DNA of 11,259 bases from Alphaproteobacteria bacterium (GTDB taxonomy: Bacteria; Pseudomonadota; Alphaproteobacteria; Micavibrionales; Micavibrionaceae): NCBI GenBank assembly GCA_023141075.1, contig JAGLKL010000026.1, positions 1 through 11,259 of the forward strand, given 5' to 3'. This document shows positions 1 to 7,443 of the stretch, in pieces. Made by a program: the position numbers and the translations under genes. The notes beneath the pieces are model-generated. The model worked only from the letters and a program-made list of their open reading frames with translations. It ran no database searches and was not told the origin of the DNA. The stretch's first letter is position 1, and every line of letters begins with the position of its first letter.

Positions 1-19
1 ATAGCAGCTATCAACCACC

Positions 20-51
20 AAAAAACGCCCTCGAAATAAGTGGGGCGTTTT
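20..51 (-). terminator. Rho-independent terminator after rpmG
   Basis: A perfect 9-bp inverted repeat (AAAACGCCC at 22-30, GGGCGTTTT at 43-51) encloses a 12-base loop. Read on the minus strand, the GC-rich stem runs straight into six T residues (the A-run at 20-25), which is the classical intrinsic terminator layout. It lies 43 bp past the rpmG stop codon and so closes the minus-strand unit. The other strand has only four T residues after the stem, so weaker bidirectional use is possible for a convergent gene outside the window. Confidence 0.85.
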
Positions 52-93
52 GCGTTAACAGCATAGCTATGGGTTTAGACTCTAAAAGGAAAT

Positions 94-294
94 CTATTTT
101 TTCGATGGTGGCATTTTCTTTTCGATAAACATCACATGCATACCTTTATTACCCGTCTTAGGATTAACGGCCCAAGGGTCATATTTTTTCTTCTTGATCT
201 TATATTCCGCGCGAGCAGAGCGTTTTGTATAATAGCGGTATCCCGTCCCGGCTTCGCTTTCCAATCTCACTTTTATGTATGATGCTTTCGCCAT
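94..294 (-). CDS. rpmG: 50S ribosomal protein L33
   Basis: L33 is a small protein of the large ribosomal subunit. The 66-residue product opens with MAKASYIKVRLES, then GTGYRYYTKRSAR and KKKKYDP, the family signature of a basic beta-rich protein. It contains no cysteine, so it is the zinc-independent (C-minus) form without the paired CxxC motifs. Bacterial L33 is usually about 50-56 residues; this one is longer because of an altered segment after KYDP (WAVNPKTGNKG) and a C-terminal tail EKKMPPSKK. The ATG at 294 follows an AGGA sequence with seven bases of spacing. The gene lies 91 bp downstream of rnr, has its own promoter in that gap and is followed by a strong terminator. The position after rnr is usual in alphaproteobacteria. 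Confidence 0.93.
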   Translation of the reverse strand: MAKASYIKVRLESEAGTGYRYYTKRSARAEYKIKKKKYDPWAVNPKTGNKGMHVMFIEKKMPPSKK

Positions 295-326
295 AACCTA
301 ATCCTGAATTCTACAATCAAGGTGGC

Positions 327-355
327 TTTATGAAATGTTTTGCAAAAAATGTCAA
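327..355 (-). promoter_or_regulatory. Promoter of rpmG (sigma-70 type)
   Basis: On the minus strand a perfect -35 box TTGACA (350-355) is followed by a 17-base spacer and CATAAA (327-332, four of six matches to the -10 consensus). Transcription would start near 320, giving a leader of roughly 25 bases that contains the AGGA ribosome binding site of rpmG. No terminator is visible after rnr, so read-through from rnr may add to expression. Confidence 0.6.
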
Positions 356-385
356 GTAATTAGATAAAGGATTCTATCGATTTTA

Positions 386-2683
386 TCACCTGCGCCGGAA
401 AGAATTTTTCTGGTGTCCTCGCCGGGGAGTATTTTTTTGTCCTCTACGCGTTTCATGCTTCTGGATTTTAGGTTTGGCCATCCCTTCAATATCTGCGCCT
501 TTTTGCCCCGGTGCCAGAGCAAATATGCAAGAGCCGGTTATCCCGTCAGCTTCTTTAATGACCACGCGCATACGTGCGCCCAACCTGAATATTTGCCTTG
601 TGCGCCGCCCCACCAGAGCATGGGCGGCTTCATCATGGATATAGAAATCATCACTTAAGCTACGCATCGGAATAAGGCCGTCAGCGCCATTTTCATCCAG
701 CGTGACAAAAAGCCCAAAGCGTGTGACCCCATTAATCGCACCGGTAAATTCCGCGCCAATGTGAGAAGAGAGATAGCTCGCCGTAAAGCGATCAACAGCC
801 GAGCGTTCAGCTTCCATAGAGGTGCGCTCGGTTTCCGATATATGCTGGGCAATTTCTTCGATGCGTGCTTTTTCTTCTTTCTCCATTTTGCCATCACCCA
901 GATCGTACGCACCAATCAAAGCCCGGTGCACCAGCAAATCAGCATAGCGGCGGATAGGGGAGGTAAAATGCGCATAACGCTCAAGTGCAAGACCAAAATG
1001 CCCGATATTATCAATCGAGTAGAGCGCCTGACTTTGCGTGCGCAATACCATCTGTGAGATCAGATGCGAGTAGGGCAGCTTGGTTGCAGCATGCAAAAGG
1101 CCGTTAATCTGCTTTGGTCTTATGTTCTGCCCCTTAGGCAAAGACAGGCCAAAGCTTTGGATAAACTCGCGTGCTCCTTCGAGCTTGTCATAAGAAGGTT
1201 TATCGTGAATACGGTAGACGCATGGAGTGTCGCCATGACTCTTCCGGTCTCTATTCTTATCTTCTAAAGCACTGGCCGCAGCGACATTGGCCAAAATCAT
1301 AAATTCTTCAATCAGCTTATGAGCATCAAGACGTATCTTCGTTTTAACGCCGGTCATAACGCCTTTTTCATTGATAAGGATTTGGCGTTCCGGTAAATCC
1401 AGATCCAGTGCGCCGCGGTTTGTACGTGCTTTATCAAGGATTTTATAGGCTGTATAAAGAGGATTTATCACATTATCCATAATTATCACATTATCCATAA
1501 GATGTGTGGTGGTGGAATCTCCATTGCCGTCACGCGCAGCCTGTACCTGTTCGTAAGTCAGCCTCGCATGGGATTTTATCAAGGCACGTACGAATTTATA
1601 ACGCAGCAATTTCCCTGCCTCATCAATATAAAGATGCACTGCCAGCGACGCACGTACTTCTCCGGGACGCAAAGAACATAAATCATTGGACAAAGCTTCG
1701 GGTAGCATCGGGACTACGCGATCAGGGAAATAAGTTGAGTTCCCGCGCATTTGCGCTTCCTTGTCCAGAGCCGAACCAAAGCGTACATAATGTGCAACAT
1801 CGGCAATGGCTACAATCAGGTGAAAGCCGCCATCTTTGGTTTTTTCTGCAAATACCGCATCGTCAAAATCACGGGCATCTGCCCCATCAATAGTTACAAG
1901 AGGCACAGAGCGCAAATCTTCGCGTTTGCCAAGTGGTGGAACTTTCAAATCCTTCGTTTCTTCTAAAACAGCCTGCGGGAAATGATCGCTTAAACCCGCT
2001 TCATGTAAAGCAATCAGAGAAATAGTTTTGGGATCGCCCTGCCGCCCCAAAACTTTGGTTATGCGTACGCGCTTGCGTTTCAGACCATGTGATGGGAGAA
2101 CTTCTGCACTCACCAGATCGCCATCTTTGGCACCGTTAAAGTCCCCTGTATCCACATCAAAATCGTATCTTGCACGCTTATCGGTAGGCTGGAGCACAGC
2201 CCCGTTCTTTTGCAAACGCAAGATGCCAAGGATATGGTCGCTTTCATAACGTGAACCCTGATCGATTAGCCTGATAATCCGTGCTTCATAAGCCTTATCC
2301 CCCGTACGTGATAAACGGCATAAAGCACGGGAGCCTTCATGTACGTGTCCGGAATTCTTCTTGTCGGGAATAATCTCAATACGCGGCGGCGCTCCGTGTA
2401 GTTCCTCATCCCACTCAAGAGGGAAAGCAAAGACATCGCCATCCAGATCGATTTCACAAACGCGTACAACTGCTACAGAAGGCAGGCTGTCAGGCGCACT
2501 ATAAACGCCGCCCGGCTGTTTGGTGATCGAGCCCTCTTTTTTGAGAGCTTTTAAAAGCTGTTTTAACTCAATCCGGTTCTCTCCGCCCTTAACACCAAAA
2601 GCGCGAGCAACTTCGCGCTTGGTTACAGGTTTGGGGGAGGATTGGATAAATTCAAAAACCGTTTCTTTAGTGAGTTTGTTCAT
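386..2683 (-). CDS. rnr: Ribonuclease R (3'-5' exoribonuclease)
   Basis: RNase R degrades structured RNA processively from the 3' end and works in mRNA decay, rRNA quality control and, with SmpB-tmRNA, non-stop mRNA removal in the cytoplasm. The 765-residue product has a winged-helix N-terminus (about 1-65), OB-fold cold-shock-like region (about 70-240), RNB catalytic domain (about 255-590) and an S1 domain (about 642-726), then a basic tail ending in SFRRR. The magnesium-binding motif DGADARDFDDA supplies D266, D272, D274 and D275, equivalent to the catalytic aspartates of E. coli RNase R. HFTSPIRRYADLLVHR (572-587) is the second RNB signature. The ATG at 2683 fits the family N-terminus (TKREVARAFG at 21-30), but there is no good Shine-Dalgarno: an AAGG lies 14 bases upstream. 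Residues 396-407 contain the duplication MDNVII-MDNVIN, from an exact 18-bp tandem repeat. All catalytic motifs are intact. Confidence 0.97.
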   Translation of the reverse strand: MNKLTKETVFEFIQSSPKPVTKREVARAFGVKGGENRIELKQLLKALKKEGSITKQPGGVYSAPDSLPSVAVVRVCEIDLDGDVFAFPLEWDEELHGAPPRIEIIPDKKNSGHVHEGSRALCRLSRTGDKAYEARIIRLIDQGSRYESDHILGILRLQKNGAVLQPTDKRARYDFDVDTGDFNGAKDGDLVSAEVLPSHGLKRKRVRITKVLGRQGDPKTISLIALHEAGLSDHFPQAVLEETKDLKVPPLGKREDLRSVPLVTIDGADARDFDDAVFAEKTKDGGFHLIVAIADVAHYVRFGSALDKEAQMRGNSTYFPDRVVPMLPEALSNDLCSLRPGEVRASLAVHLYIDEAGKLLRYKFVRALIKSHARLTYEQVQAARDGNGDSTTTHLMDNVIIMDNVINPLYTAYKILDKARTNRGALDLDLPERQILINEKGVMTGVKTKIRLDAHKLIEEFMILANVAAASALEDKNRDRKSHGDTPCVYRIHDKPSYDKLEGAREFIQSFGLSLPKGQNIRPKQINGLLHAATKLPYSHLISQMVLRTQSQALYSIDNIGHFGLALERYAHFTSPIRRYADLLVHRALIGAYDLGDGKMEKEEKARIEEIAQHISETERTSMEAERSAVDRFTASYLSSHIGAEFTGAINGVTRFGLFVTLDENGADGLIPMRSLSDDFYIHDEAAHALVGRRTRQIFRLGARMRVVIKEADGITGSCIFALAPGQKGADIEGMAKPKIQKHETRRGQKNTPRRGHQKNSFRRR
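1465..1500. repeat. Exact 18-bp tandem duplication inside rnr
   Basis: The 18-base unit TTATCACATTATCCATAA occurs at 1465-1482 and again, without mismatch, at 1483-1500. Because 18 is a multiple of three the reading frame is kept, and the protein gains six residues (MDNVII followed by MDNVIN, residues 396-407). The insertion lies in the RNB domain just before the PLYTAYKILDKAR segment, a variable linker and not a catalytic motif. Confidence 0.95.
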
Positions 2684-3027
2684 GGGGGGTGTTTAGACCT
2701 TATTCTATTAAGAGTAAAGCAAAGTTTTGACATAGAATGACTGTTTAATCTCTTTGGGATTTATTCCTCGCCGCTTGCGGCGTTCGTCATCGCGAGCGAA
2801 GCGTGGCGATCTTAGTGCTACAAGAAAGATTCTGGATTGCTTCACCGCCGTTGGCAGTTCGCAATGACGTGATACCTCGCCCTTTGGGGCGGGGTTGTTC
2901 ATCGGAGTCTTGGATTCGTACAAAGCTCACAAAATGAAAGACACTTCGAAATCGGAGCCGGAAGAACAAGAGACTCTAACACTGGAATAACTCTTCAGTG
3001 AAATACTACACAAAAAACGAGCGTTTC
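2684..3027. other. topA-rnr intergenic region (344 bp)
   Basis: I see no credible gene here. The centre (2769-2891) is a palindromic repeat cluster. Between 2892 and 3027 there is an inverted repeat CACTG/CAGTG (2980-2984 and 2996-3000, 11-base loop) with no T-run, so it is not a convincing terminator of topA. Between 2684 and 2768 the minus strand is AT-rich just upstream of rnr and has a TAGAAT that could serve as a -10, but no matching -35 is apparent. Whether rnr is co-transcribed with topA through the repeat or has its own promoter cannot be told from the sequence. Confidence 0.6.
2769..2891. repeat. Palindromic interspersed repeat cluster
   Basis: Three inverted repeats lie side by side. 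The first is CGCCGC-TT-GCGGCG (2769-2782). The second is an 85-bp element whose ends, CGTCATCGCG (2785-2794) and CGCAATGACG (2860-2869), are complementary at nine of ten positions; it contains the inner text GCGAGCGAAGCG and GGATTGCTTC. The third is CGCCC/GGGCG around TTTG (2878-2891). The termini and inner words match, from memory, a widespread class of short bacterial genomic repeats with CGTCATTGCGAG-like ends that occur in many copies between genes. They encode no protein and may act as RNA hairpins or as remnants of non-autonomous mobile elements. Copy number in this genome cannot be seen from one window. Confidence 0.7.
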
Positions 3028-5595
3028 CTATTTAGAAGCGCTTTTCTTTTTCTTCTTCTTCTTAGATTTTTTCTTTTTGGCTTTAGATTTTTTCTTAATT
3101 TTGGGTTTATCGGCTTTTTCTTCTTCTTTCGCAGCCTTTGCCGCTTCTCTGACCGCGCGTTTTTCTGCTCCGAGCGCGAGAACTTCAACCGCGCGATTCA
3201 TGCCCACATGCATAAGGTCATCGTCTTTGGGCAAGGAAGTAAATATACCTTGATGTTTCAAAAATGGCCCAAAGCGACCGAGGCCTGCTTGTATCATCTC
3301 ACCTGTTTCCGGGTGTTTGCCGACATCACGCGGCAGCGACAACAACCCCAAAGCCATCTCTAACGTGACATCTTCTGTGTTCGTACCGGCGGGCAATCCC
3401 TGACGTTTAGGCTTTGGCAGGGCTTTTTTCTTGGGCTTTTTCGGTGCTTTGTTATCGTCTTTTTTAGCCTTTTTAACTTTTTCAGCGTGCGCTTTCTCAG
3501 CCTCTTTGTTCAAGGCCTCAACCTCGTCCACAGCTTCGGGGGCGGGATCAATCTGCACATAAGGCCCGTATGGCCCCCGGCGTAGAGAAATTGTACGGCC
3601 TGTTCCAGGCTCTTTGCCTAAGATTTTCGGCTCATTAGCCAGTGCATCTGTTTCGCTGCCATCTCCGTTAGGCACAATCAAAGGCCGGGTGAACTTGCAT
3701 TCGGGATAATTAGAGCAACCGATAAAGGCTCCAAATTTGCCCAATTTCAGTCCAAGACGCCCCCCATCGGGTGTTTTTTCGTCTTCCCCGCAAGCCTTGC
3801 ACACACGCCCTTCATCGCCTTCAGGGAAGAAATGTGTACCAAGTTGGGCATCGAGGTGATCGATTACCTCGGTAATTGAAAGATCCTTAGTCTCATCAAC
3901 TGAGGTTTTGAAGTTTGTCCAGAACAGCCGCAAGACTTCTTTCCACGCCACATGGCCGGAAGCGATAGCATCCAACTCTTCTTCCAGATTGGCTGTAAAG
4001 TCGTAATCCACATAACGGCTAAAGAATTTTGATAAAAACGTAGTGACCAACCGTCCGCGGTCTTCCGGCACAAAGCGCCGTTTTTCCATCGTTACATAAT
4101 CACGATCACGCAAAACCTGCAATATTGAGGCATAAGTAGAAGGACGACCAATGCCGAGCTCTTCCATCTTTTTAACCAGCGAAGCCTCACTATAACGAGG
4201 GGGAGGCTGGGTAAAGTGCTGGTCAGGTATAGTCTTGATAAGCTTGGTTGGGCCATCCTTTTTCATTGGTGGCAAGAGGCGTTCTTTGCTATTCTCGTTT
4301 CCGTTATCACTGCTCTCATGGTAAAGCGTCAAGAACCCGTCAAAGGTAATGACAGATCCACGAGCACGCAAAACAACATCATCTGTGCCATCAGATATAT
4401 CTATTATCACCTGATCCAGAACGGCACTTTCCATTTGCGAAGCAACAGTTCGTTTCCAGATCAATTCATAAAGCCGCCATTGATCTTTATCCAGTTTGTT
4501 ACGAATCTCAGAGGGTTTGTGTAACAAATTTGTGGGACGAATTGCCTCATGTGCTTCTTGTGCATTTTTGGCTTTGGATTTGTAAAGTCGTGGCGCTTTG
4601 GGGAGATATTTATTGCCATATTCATTCGAGATCACCTTGCGACATCCAGCCACGGCCTCTTCTGATAGAGTCGTACCATCTGTCCTCATATAGGTAATAA
4701 GACCGCCATCCTCATCAAAGCCCTCATAAAGCTTTTGAGCCAGACGCATAGTGCGCGATGCCGACATGCCAAATTTACGCGACGCTTCCATCTGCAAACT
4801 CGATGTGATAAAGGGAGGAGGCGGATTGCGACGCGTCTGTTTCTTCTCAATTTGTCGAACTGAGAGATTTTTATTCTCAATTCGCTGCGCTGCGGCCTTA
4901 GCTTCCTCTTCGTTGCCAATATCAAATTTATCCAGCTTGTTCCCTGCCAAGTGGGTCAGTTGCGCGGTAAAAGGGGTTTCTTCGGTTGTATGCAGTTCTG
5001 CTTCAATCGTCCAGTATTCCTGCGGTTTAAAAATTTCGATCTCTCTCTCACGCTCGCAGATCAGGCGCAATGAAACAGACTGAACACGGCCTGCAGAGCG
5101 CGAACCCGGTAATTTACGCCACAATACAGGTGAAAGGTTAAACCCGAACAAATAATCCAGCGCACGCCGCGCCAGATAGGCATCAATCAAAGGCTGGTCT
5201 AGTTTACGCGCATTCTCAAAAGCTTTTTTTACAGCCGCTTTGGTAATTTCGCTAAAGGTTACGCGGCGTACATCTTTGCCTTCCAGCAGGTTGTCCTCTT
5301 TCAGGAGCTCATAAATATGCCAAGCAATAGCTTCTCCCTCGCGGTCAGGGTCAGGCGCCAGATACAGGGCATCGGCTTTTTTCAGTGCATTCTTAATCTC
5401 GCGTATAGTTTTGTCAGCCCGATCACTCATCTGCCATTTCATCGAAAAATCATCATCAGGAAGTACTGAACCGTCTTTATTAATCAGGTCGCGCACATGA
5501 CCGTAGGAGGCAAGAACTTCGTATTCTGCACCCAGATATTTATTAATAGTTTTGGCTTTAGCTGGCGATTCTACAATGACAAGATTTTTATTCAA
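3028..5595 (-). CDS. topA: DNA topoisomerase I (type IA)
   Basis: TopA relaxes negative supercoils by cutting one strand through a 5'-phosphotyrosine link. The 855-residue product starts with the TOPRIM domain (VIVESPAKAKT with E9; DPDREGEAIAWH with D82, D84 and E86), followed by the gate domains and the active-site segment LITYMRTDGTTLS with catalytic Y302. One four-cysteine zinc ribbon follows (C599, C602, C627, C633), then C-terminal repeat segments marked by GPYGPYV (674-680) and GRFGPFLK (773-780), and a tail of almost pure lysine (about 830-855). The start is TTG at 5595: GAGG lies eight bases upstream, an in-frame TAG lies two codons upstream, and the next methionine (M52) would delete part of TOPRIM. 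It follows dprA by 17 bp, so it is probably the last gene of the pyrB-plsY-dprA-topA operon. Confidence 0.97.
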   Translation of the reverse strand: MNKNLVIVESPAKAKTINKYLGAEYEVLASYGHVRDLINKDGSVLPDDDFSMKWQMSDRADKTIREIKNALKKADALYLAPDPDREGEAIAWHIYELLKEDNLLEGKDVRRVTFSEITKAAVKKAFENARKLDQPLIDAYLARRALDYLFGFNLSPVLWRKLPGSRSAGRVQSVSLRLICEREREIEIFKPQEYWTIEAELHTTEETPFTAQLTHLAGNKLDKFDIGNEEEAKAAAQRIENKNLSVRQIEKKQTRRNPPPPFITSSLQMEASRKFGMSASRTMRLAQKLYEGFDEDGGLITYMRTDGTTLSEEAVAGCRKVISNEYGNKYLPKAPRLYKSKAKNAQEAHEAIRPTNLLHKPSEIRNKLDKDQWRLYELIWKRTVASQMESAVLDQVIIDISDGTDDVVLRARGSVITFDGFLTLYHESSDNGNENSKERLLPPMKKDGPTKLIKTIPDQHFTQPPPRYSEASLVKKMEELGIGRPSTYASILQVLRDRDYVTMEKRRFVPEDRGRLVTTFLSKFFSRYVDYDFTANLEEELDAIASGHVAWKEVLRLFWTNFKTSVDETKDLSITEVIDHLDAQLGTHFFPEGDEGRVCKACGEDEKTPDGGRLGLKLGKFGAFIGCSNYPECKFTRPLIVPNGDGSETDALANEPKILGKEPGTGRTISLRRGPYGPYVQIDPAPEAVDEVEALNKEAEKAHAEKVKKAKKDDNKAPKKPKKKALPKPKRQGLPAGTNTEDVTLEMALGLLSLPRDVGKHPETGEMIQAGLGRFGPFLKHQGIFTSLPKDDDLMHVGMNRAVEVLALGAEKRAVREAAKAAKEEEKADKPKIKKKSKAKKKKSKKKKKKKSASK

Positions 5596-5612
5596 AACTA
5601 TGCCTCTTATTT

Positions 5613-6782
5613 TTATTGTTTATCGTCTTGTTCTACCAAGATAATTTTATTCCCGGGAAGGCGTTTTACACGCCCGGCGAGCTCCAGTTCCATTATAATT
5701 AACTGCAACTCGGAAACAGTCACATGACACGCTCTGATCAATTCGTCAACATTAATCGGTGTAAAAGAGAGATTGGAAAGAATTTTCTCTTGAAGGATTT
5801 CCCGTGTATTTCCGCCGGTAAGAGCATCGTTTTCAACAATTTCGTGGATAAAATTCGGCGCCGGTACGACAGGTTCGCGAAAACCTTTACCGGAAAAGTC
5901 CATCAATATTTCAAGTACATCATCAGCGTTACGCACCAATGTTGCACCTTCACGTATGAGGTGGTTCGGCCCTTGAGCGCGTGGATCAACAGGAGAGCCG
6001 GGCACAGCCATAATATCGCGCCCTTGTTCTCCGGCCATACGCGCTGTGATAAGTGATCCTGAACGCTTACCGGCTTCCACCACAACCACAGCGGCAGACA
6101 GACCTGACACAATCCGGTTTCTGCGTGGAAATGCGGCTGCAAAAGGTTTGGAGCTAAAAGCGCTCTCAGCTATAACCGCGCCTTTTTCAATGATTTCATC
6201 ATAAAGCTTCTGATTTTCTTCCGGGTAGACAACGTTCACCCCACCAGCCACTACGGTAATCGTGCCACTGGCCAGAGCGCCCTGATGCGCTGCTGTGTCA
6301 ATTCCACGAGCCATACCTGAGACTACTATTTGCCCGCGTGAACCTAAATCTGCCGCTAATTTACCTGCAAACTTTCGGCCATTAAGCGAAGCATTACGCG
6401 CACCGACAATGGCGATGCAGGGTCGGTTGAGCATAGCCGGATTACCCAGTACACTGAGCACAGGCGGGGCATCATCAATCGCACTTAAGGCCAGCGGGTA
6501 AGAGTTATCCTTCGCGGTAATAAACGATCCACCACGTTTGGTCAGAGCCTTATATTCGGCCATAACCTGACTTTGAGAAGGTGGGGATAAAGGCTTTTTG
6601 AGTCCGCCATGGCGTGAAAGCTCAGGAAGCGCTTCAAGAGCTTCTCTAGCCGAGCCGAAACGTTCAAGTAGCTGATAAAAAGTGATCGGGCCGATATTAT
6701 CTGTGCGAATAAGTCGCAGCCAATCCAGCCGCTCCTGTTCATCTAAATTATTTGCGGGATTATATCTCTTTTGTGTTCTCAC
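5613..6782 (-). CDS. dprA: DNA-processing protein DprA/Smf
   Basis: DprA binds incoming single-stranded DNA during natural transformation, protects it and loads RecA. It is also kept in many species not known to be competent. The 389-residue product has an N-terminal SAM/helix-hairpin-helix-like region (about 15-55), the Rossmann-like DprA core (about 90-295) and a C-terminal winged helix (about 335-385). Core motifs are IVGARNAS (125-132), SGMARGIDTAAH (155-166), FPRRNRIVSGLS (218-229) and SGSLITA (241-247). The start is GTG at 6782: it overlaps the TGA of plsY in a GTGA junction, which suggests translational coupling, and AAGGA lies about nine bases upstream within the end of plsY. The length is normal for alphaproteobacterial DprA and nothing is broken. 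No other competence gene is visible here except, loosely, the prepilin peptidase further along. Confidence 0.95.
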   Translation of the reverse strand: MRTQKRYNPANNLDEQERLDWLRLIRTDNIGPITFYQLLERFGSAREALEALPELSRHGGLKKPLSPPSQSQVMAEYKALTKRGGSFITAKDNSYPLALSAIDDAPPVLSVLGNPAMLNRPCIAIVGARNASLNGRKFAGKLAADLGSRGQIVVSGMARGIDTAAHQGALASGTITVVAGGVNVVYPEENQKLYDEIIEKGAVIAESAFSSKPFAAAFPRRNRIVSGLSAAVVVVEAGKRSGSLITARMAGEQGRDIMAVPGSPVDPRAQGPNHLIREGATLVRNADDVLEILMDFSGKGFREPVVPAPNFIHEIVENDALTGGNTREILQEKILSNLSFTPINVDELIRACHVTVSELQLIIMELELAGRVKRLPGNKIILVEQDDKQ

Positions 6783-7426
6783 TCGTGATCCTTTTTGTTT
6801 TCTTTCTGGCCGATTTTGCTTTCTGTCCCGGATAGCAGGTGTTTGATATTGTCCTTATGGCGTATCCAGACAAAGACCGAGATTATTACACAAATAGCAG
6901 CGGGCAGCGTGCCATATATAAAGAATGTAGCGACCGGAGCGATTGCATATGCACATAAAGCTGCGAGCGAGGAATAGCGCGTTGTGAAGGCTATCATTAA
7001 CCATGTCGCAATAGCGATTAGGCCGCTATAGGGTACAGCGGCAAGAAGAACACCAAATGTCGTTGCTACGCCTTTTCCGCCCTTGAACTTCAGCCATACT
7101 GGAAAGCAATGACCGATTATGGCGCCAAAACCGAATGTAAGAGCCATAAATATATTAAATTCTGTACCCATATATTCATTGCTTTGCAAGGCCGGTAAAC
7201 CACCAAAAATAACAAGAATCGGGATTCCTCCTTTGCCCATATCGCAAAGCAATGTCACAAGAGCCAGTGTTTTGTTACCGGTTCTAAGCACATTTGTTGT
7301 TCCAATGTTACCCGAGCCGATTTTGCGCAGATCCACACCCTTAAATATTTTGGTCAGTATCAGCCCAAATGGAATTGATCCTAAAAGATAGGCAACAATA
7401 AACAAAATCAGTATCACGAAAAACAT
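6779..7426 (-). CDS. plsY: Acyl-phosphate:glycerol-3-phosphate acyltransferase
   Basis: PlsY is an inner-membrane enzyme that moves the acyl group from acyl-phosphate (made by PlsX) to glycerol-3-phosphate, giving lysophosphatidate, the first step of phospholipid synthesis in most bacteria. The hydrophobic product has about five membrane segments and all the family motifs: GSIPFG near residue 16, GSGNIGTTN (37-45), GHCFPVWLKFKGGKGVAT (105-122), and near the C-terminus WIRHKDNIKHLLSGTE. I place the start at ATG 7426 (215 residues), because AGGA lies eight bases upstream. An in-frame TTG two codons earlier (7432) would sit almost on top of that ribosome binding site. The gene begins 17 bp after pyrB and its stop overlaps the dprA start by four bases. 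plsY next to dprA is common in bacteria. Confidence 0.95.
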   Translation of the reverse strand: MFFVILILFIVAYLLGSIPFGLILTKIFKGVDLRKIGSGNIGTTNVLRTGNKTLALVTLLCDMGKGGIPILVIFGGLPALQSNEYMGTEFNIFMALTFGFGAIIGHCFPVWLKFKGGKGVATTFGVLLAAVPYSGLIAIATWLMIAFTTRYSSLAALCAYAIAPVATFFIYGTLPAAICVIISVFVWIRHKDNIKHLLSGTESKIGQKENKKDHE

Positions 7427-7443
7427 AACCAACTTCCTTTGCT

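Noticed and set aside
1504..1893. 129-codon frame on the plus strand inside rnr
   Set aside because: It lies wholly antisense to a gene with complete RNase R motifs and its translation has no recognisable character.
2708..2923. Open frame of 71 codons on the minus strand between topA and rnr, and an overlapping 60-codon frame at 2787-2969
   Set aside because: Both run through the palindromic repeat, and translations such as RHCELPTAVKQSR are typical of falsely annotated repeats. No ribosome binding site or family match is seen.
2934..2990. Short plus-strand frame (18 codons, ending TLTLE) next to the repeat
   Set aside because: Too short, opposite to the operon, without a ribosome binding site or recognisable sequence; likely chance.
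7427..7432. TTG start for plsY two codons upstream
   Set aside because: It leaves only two bases after AGGA, while the ATG at 7426 has the normal eight-base spacing.
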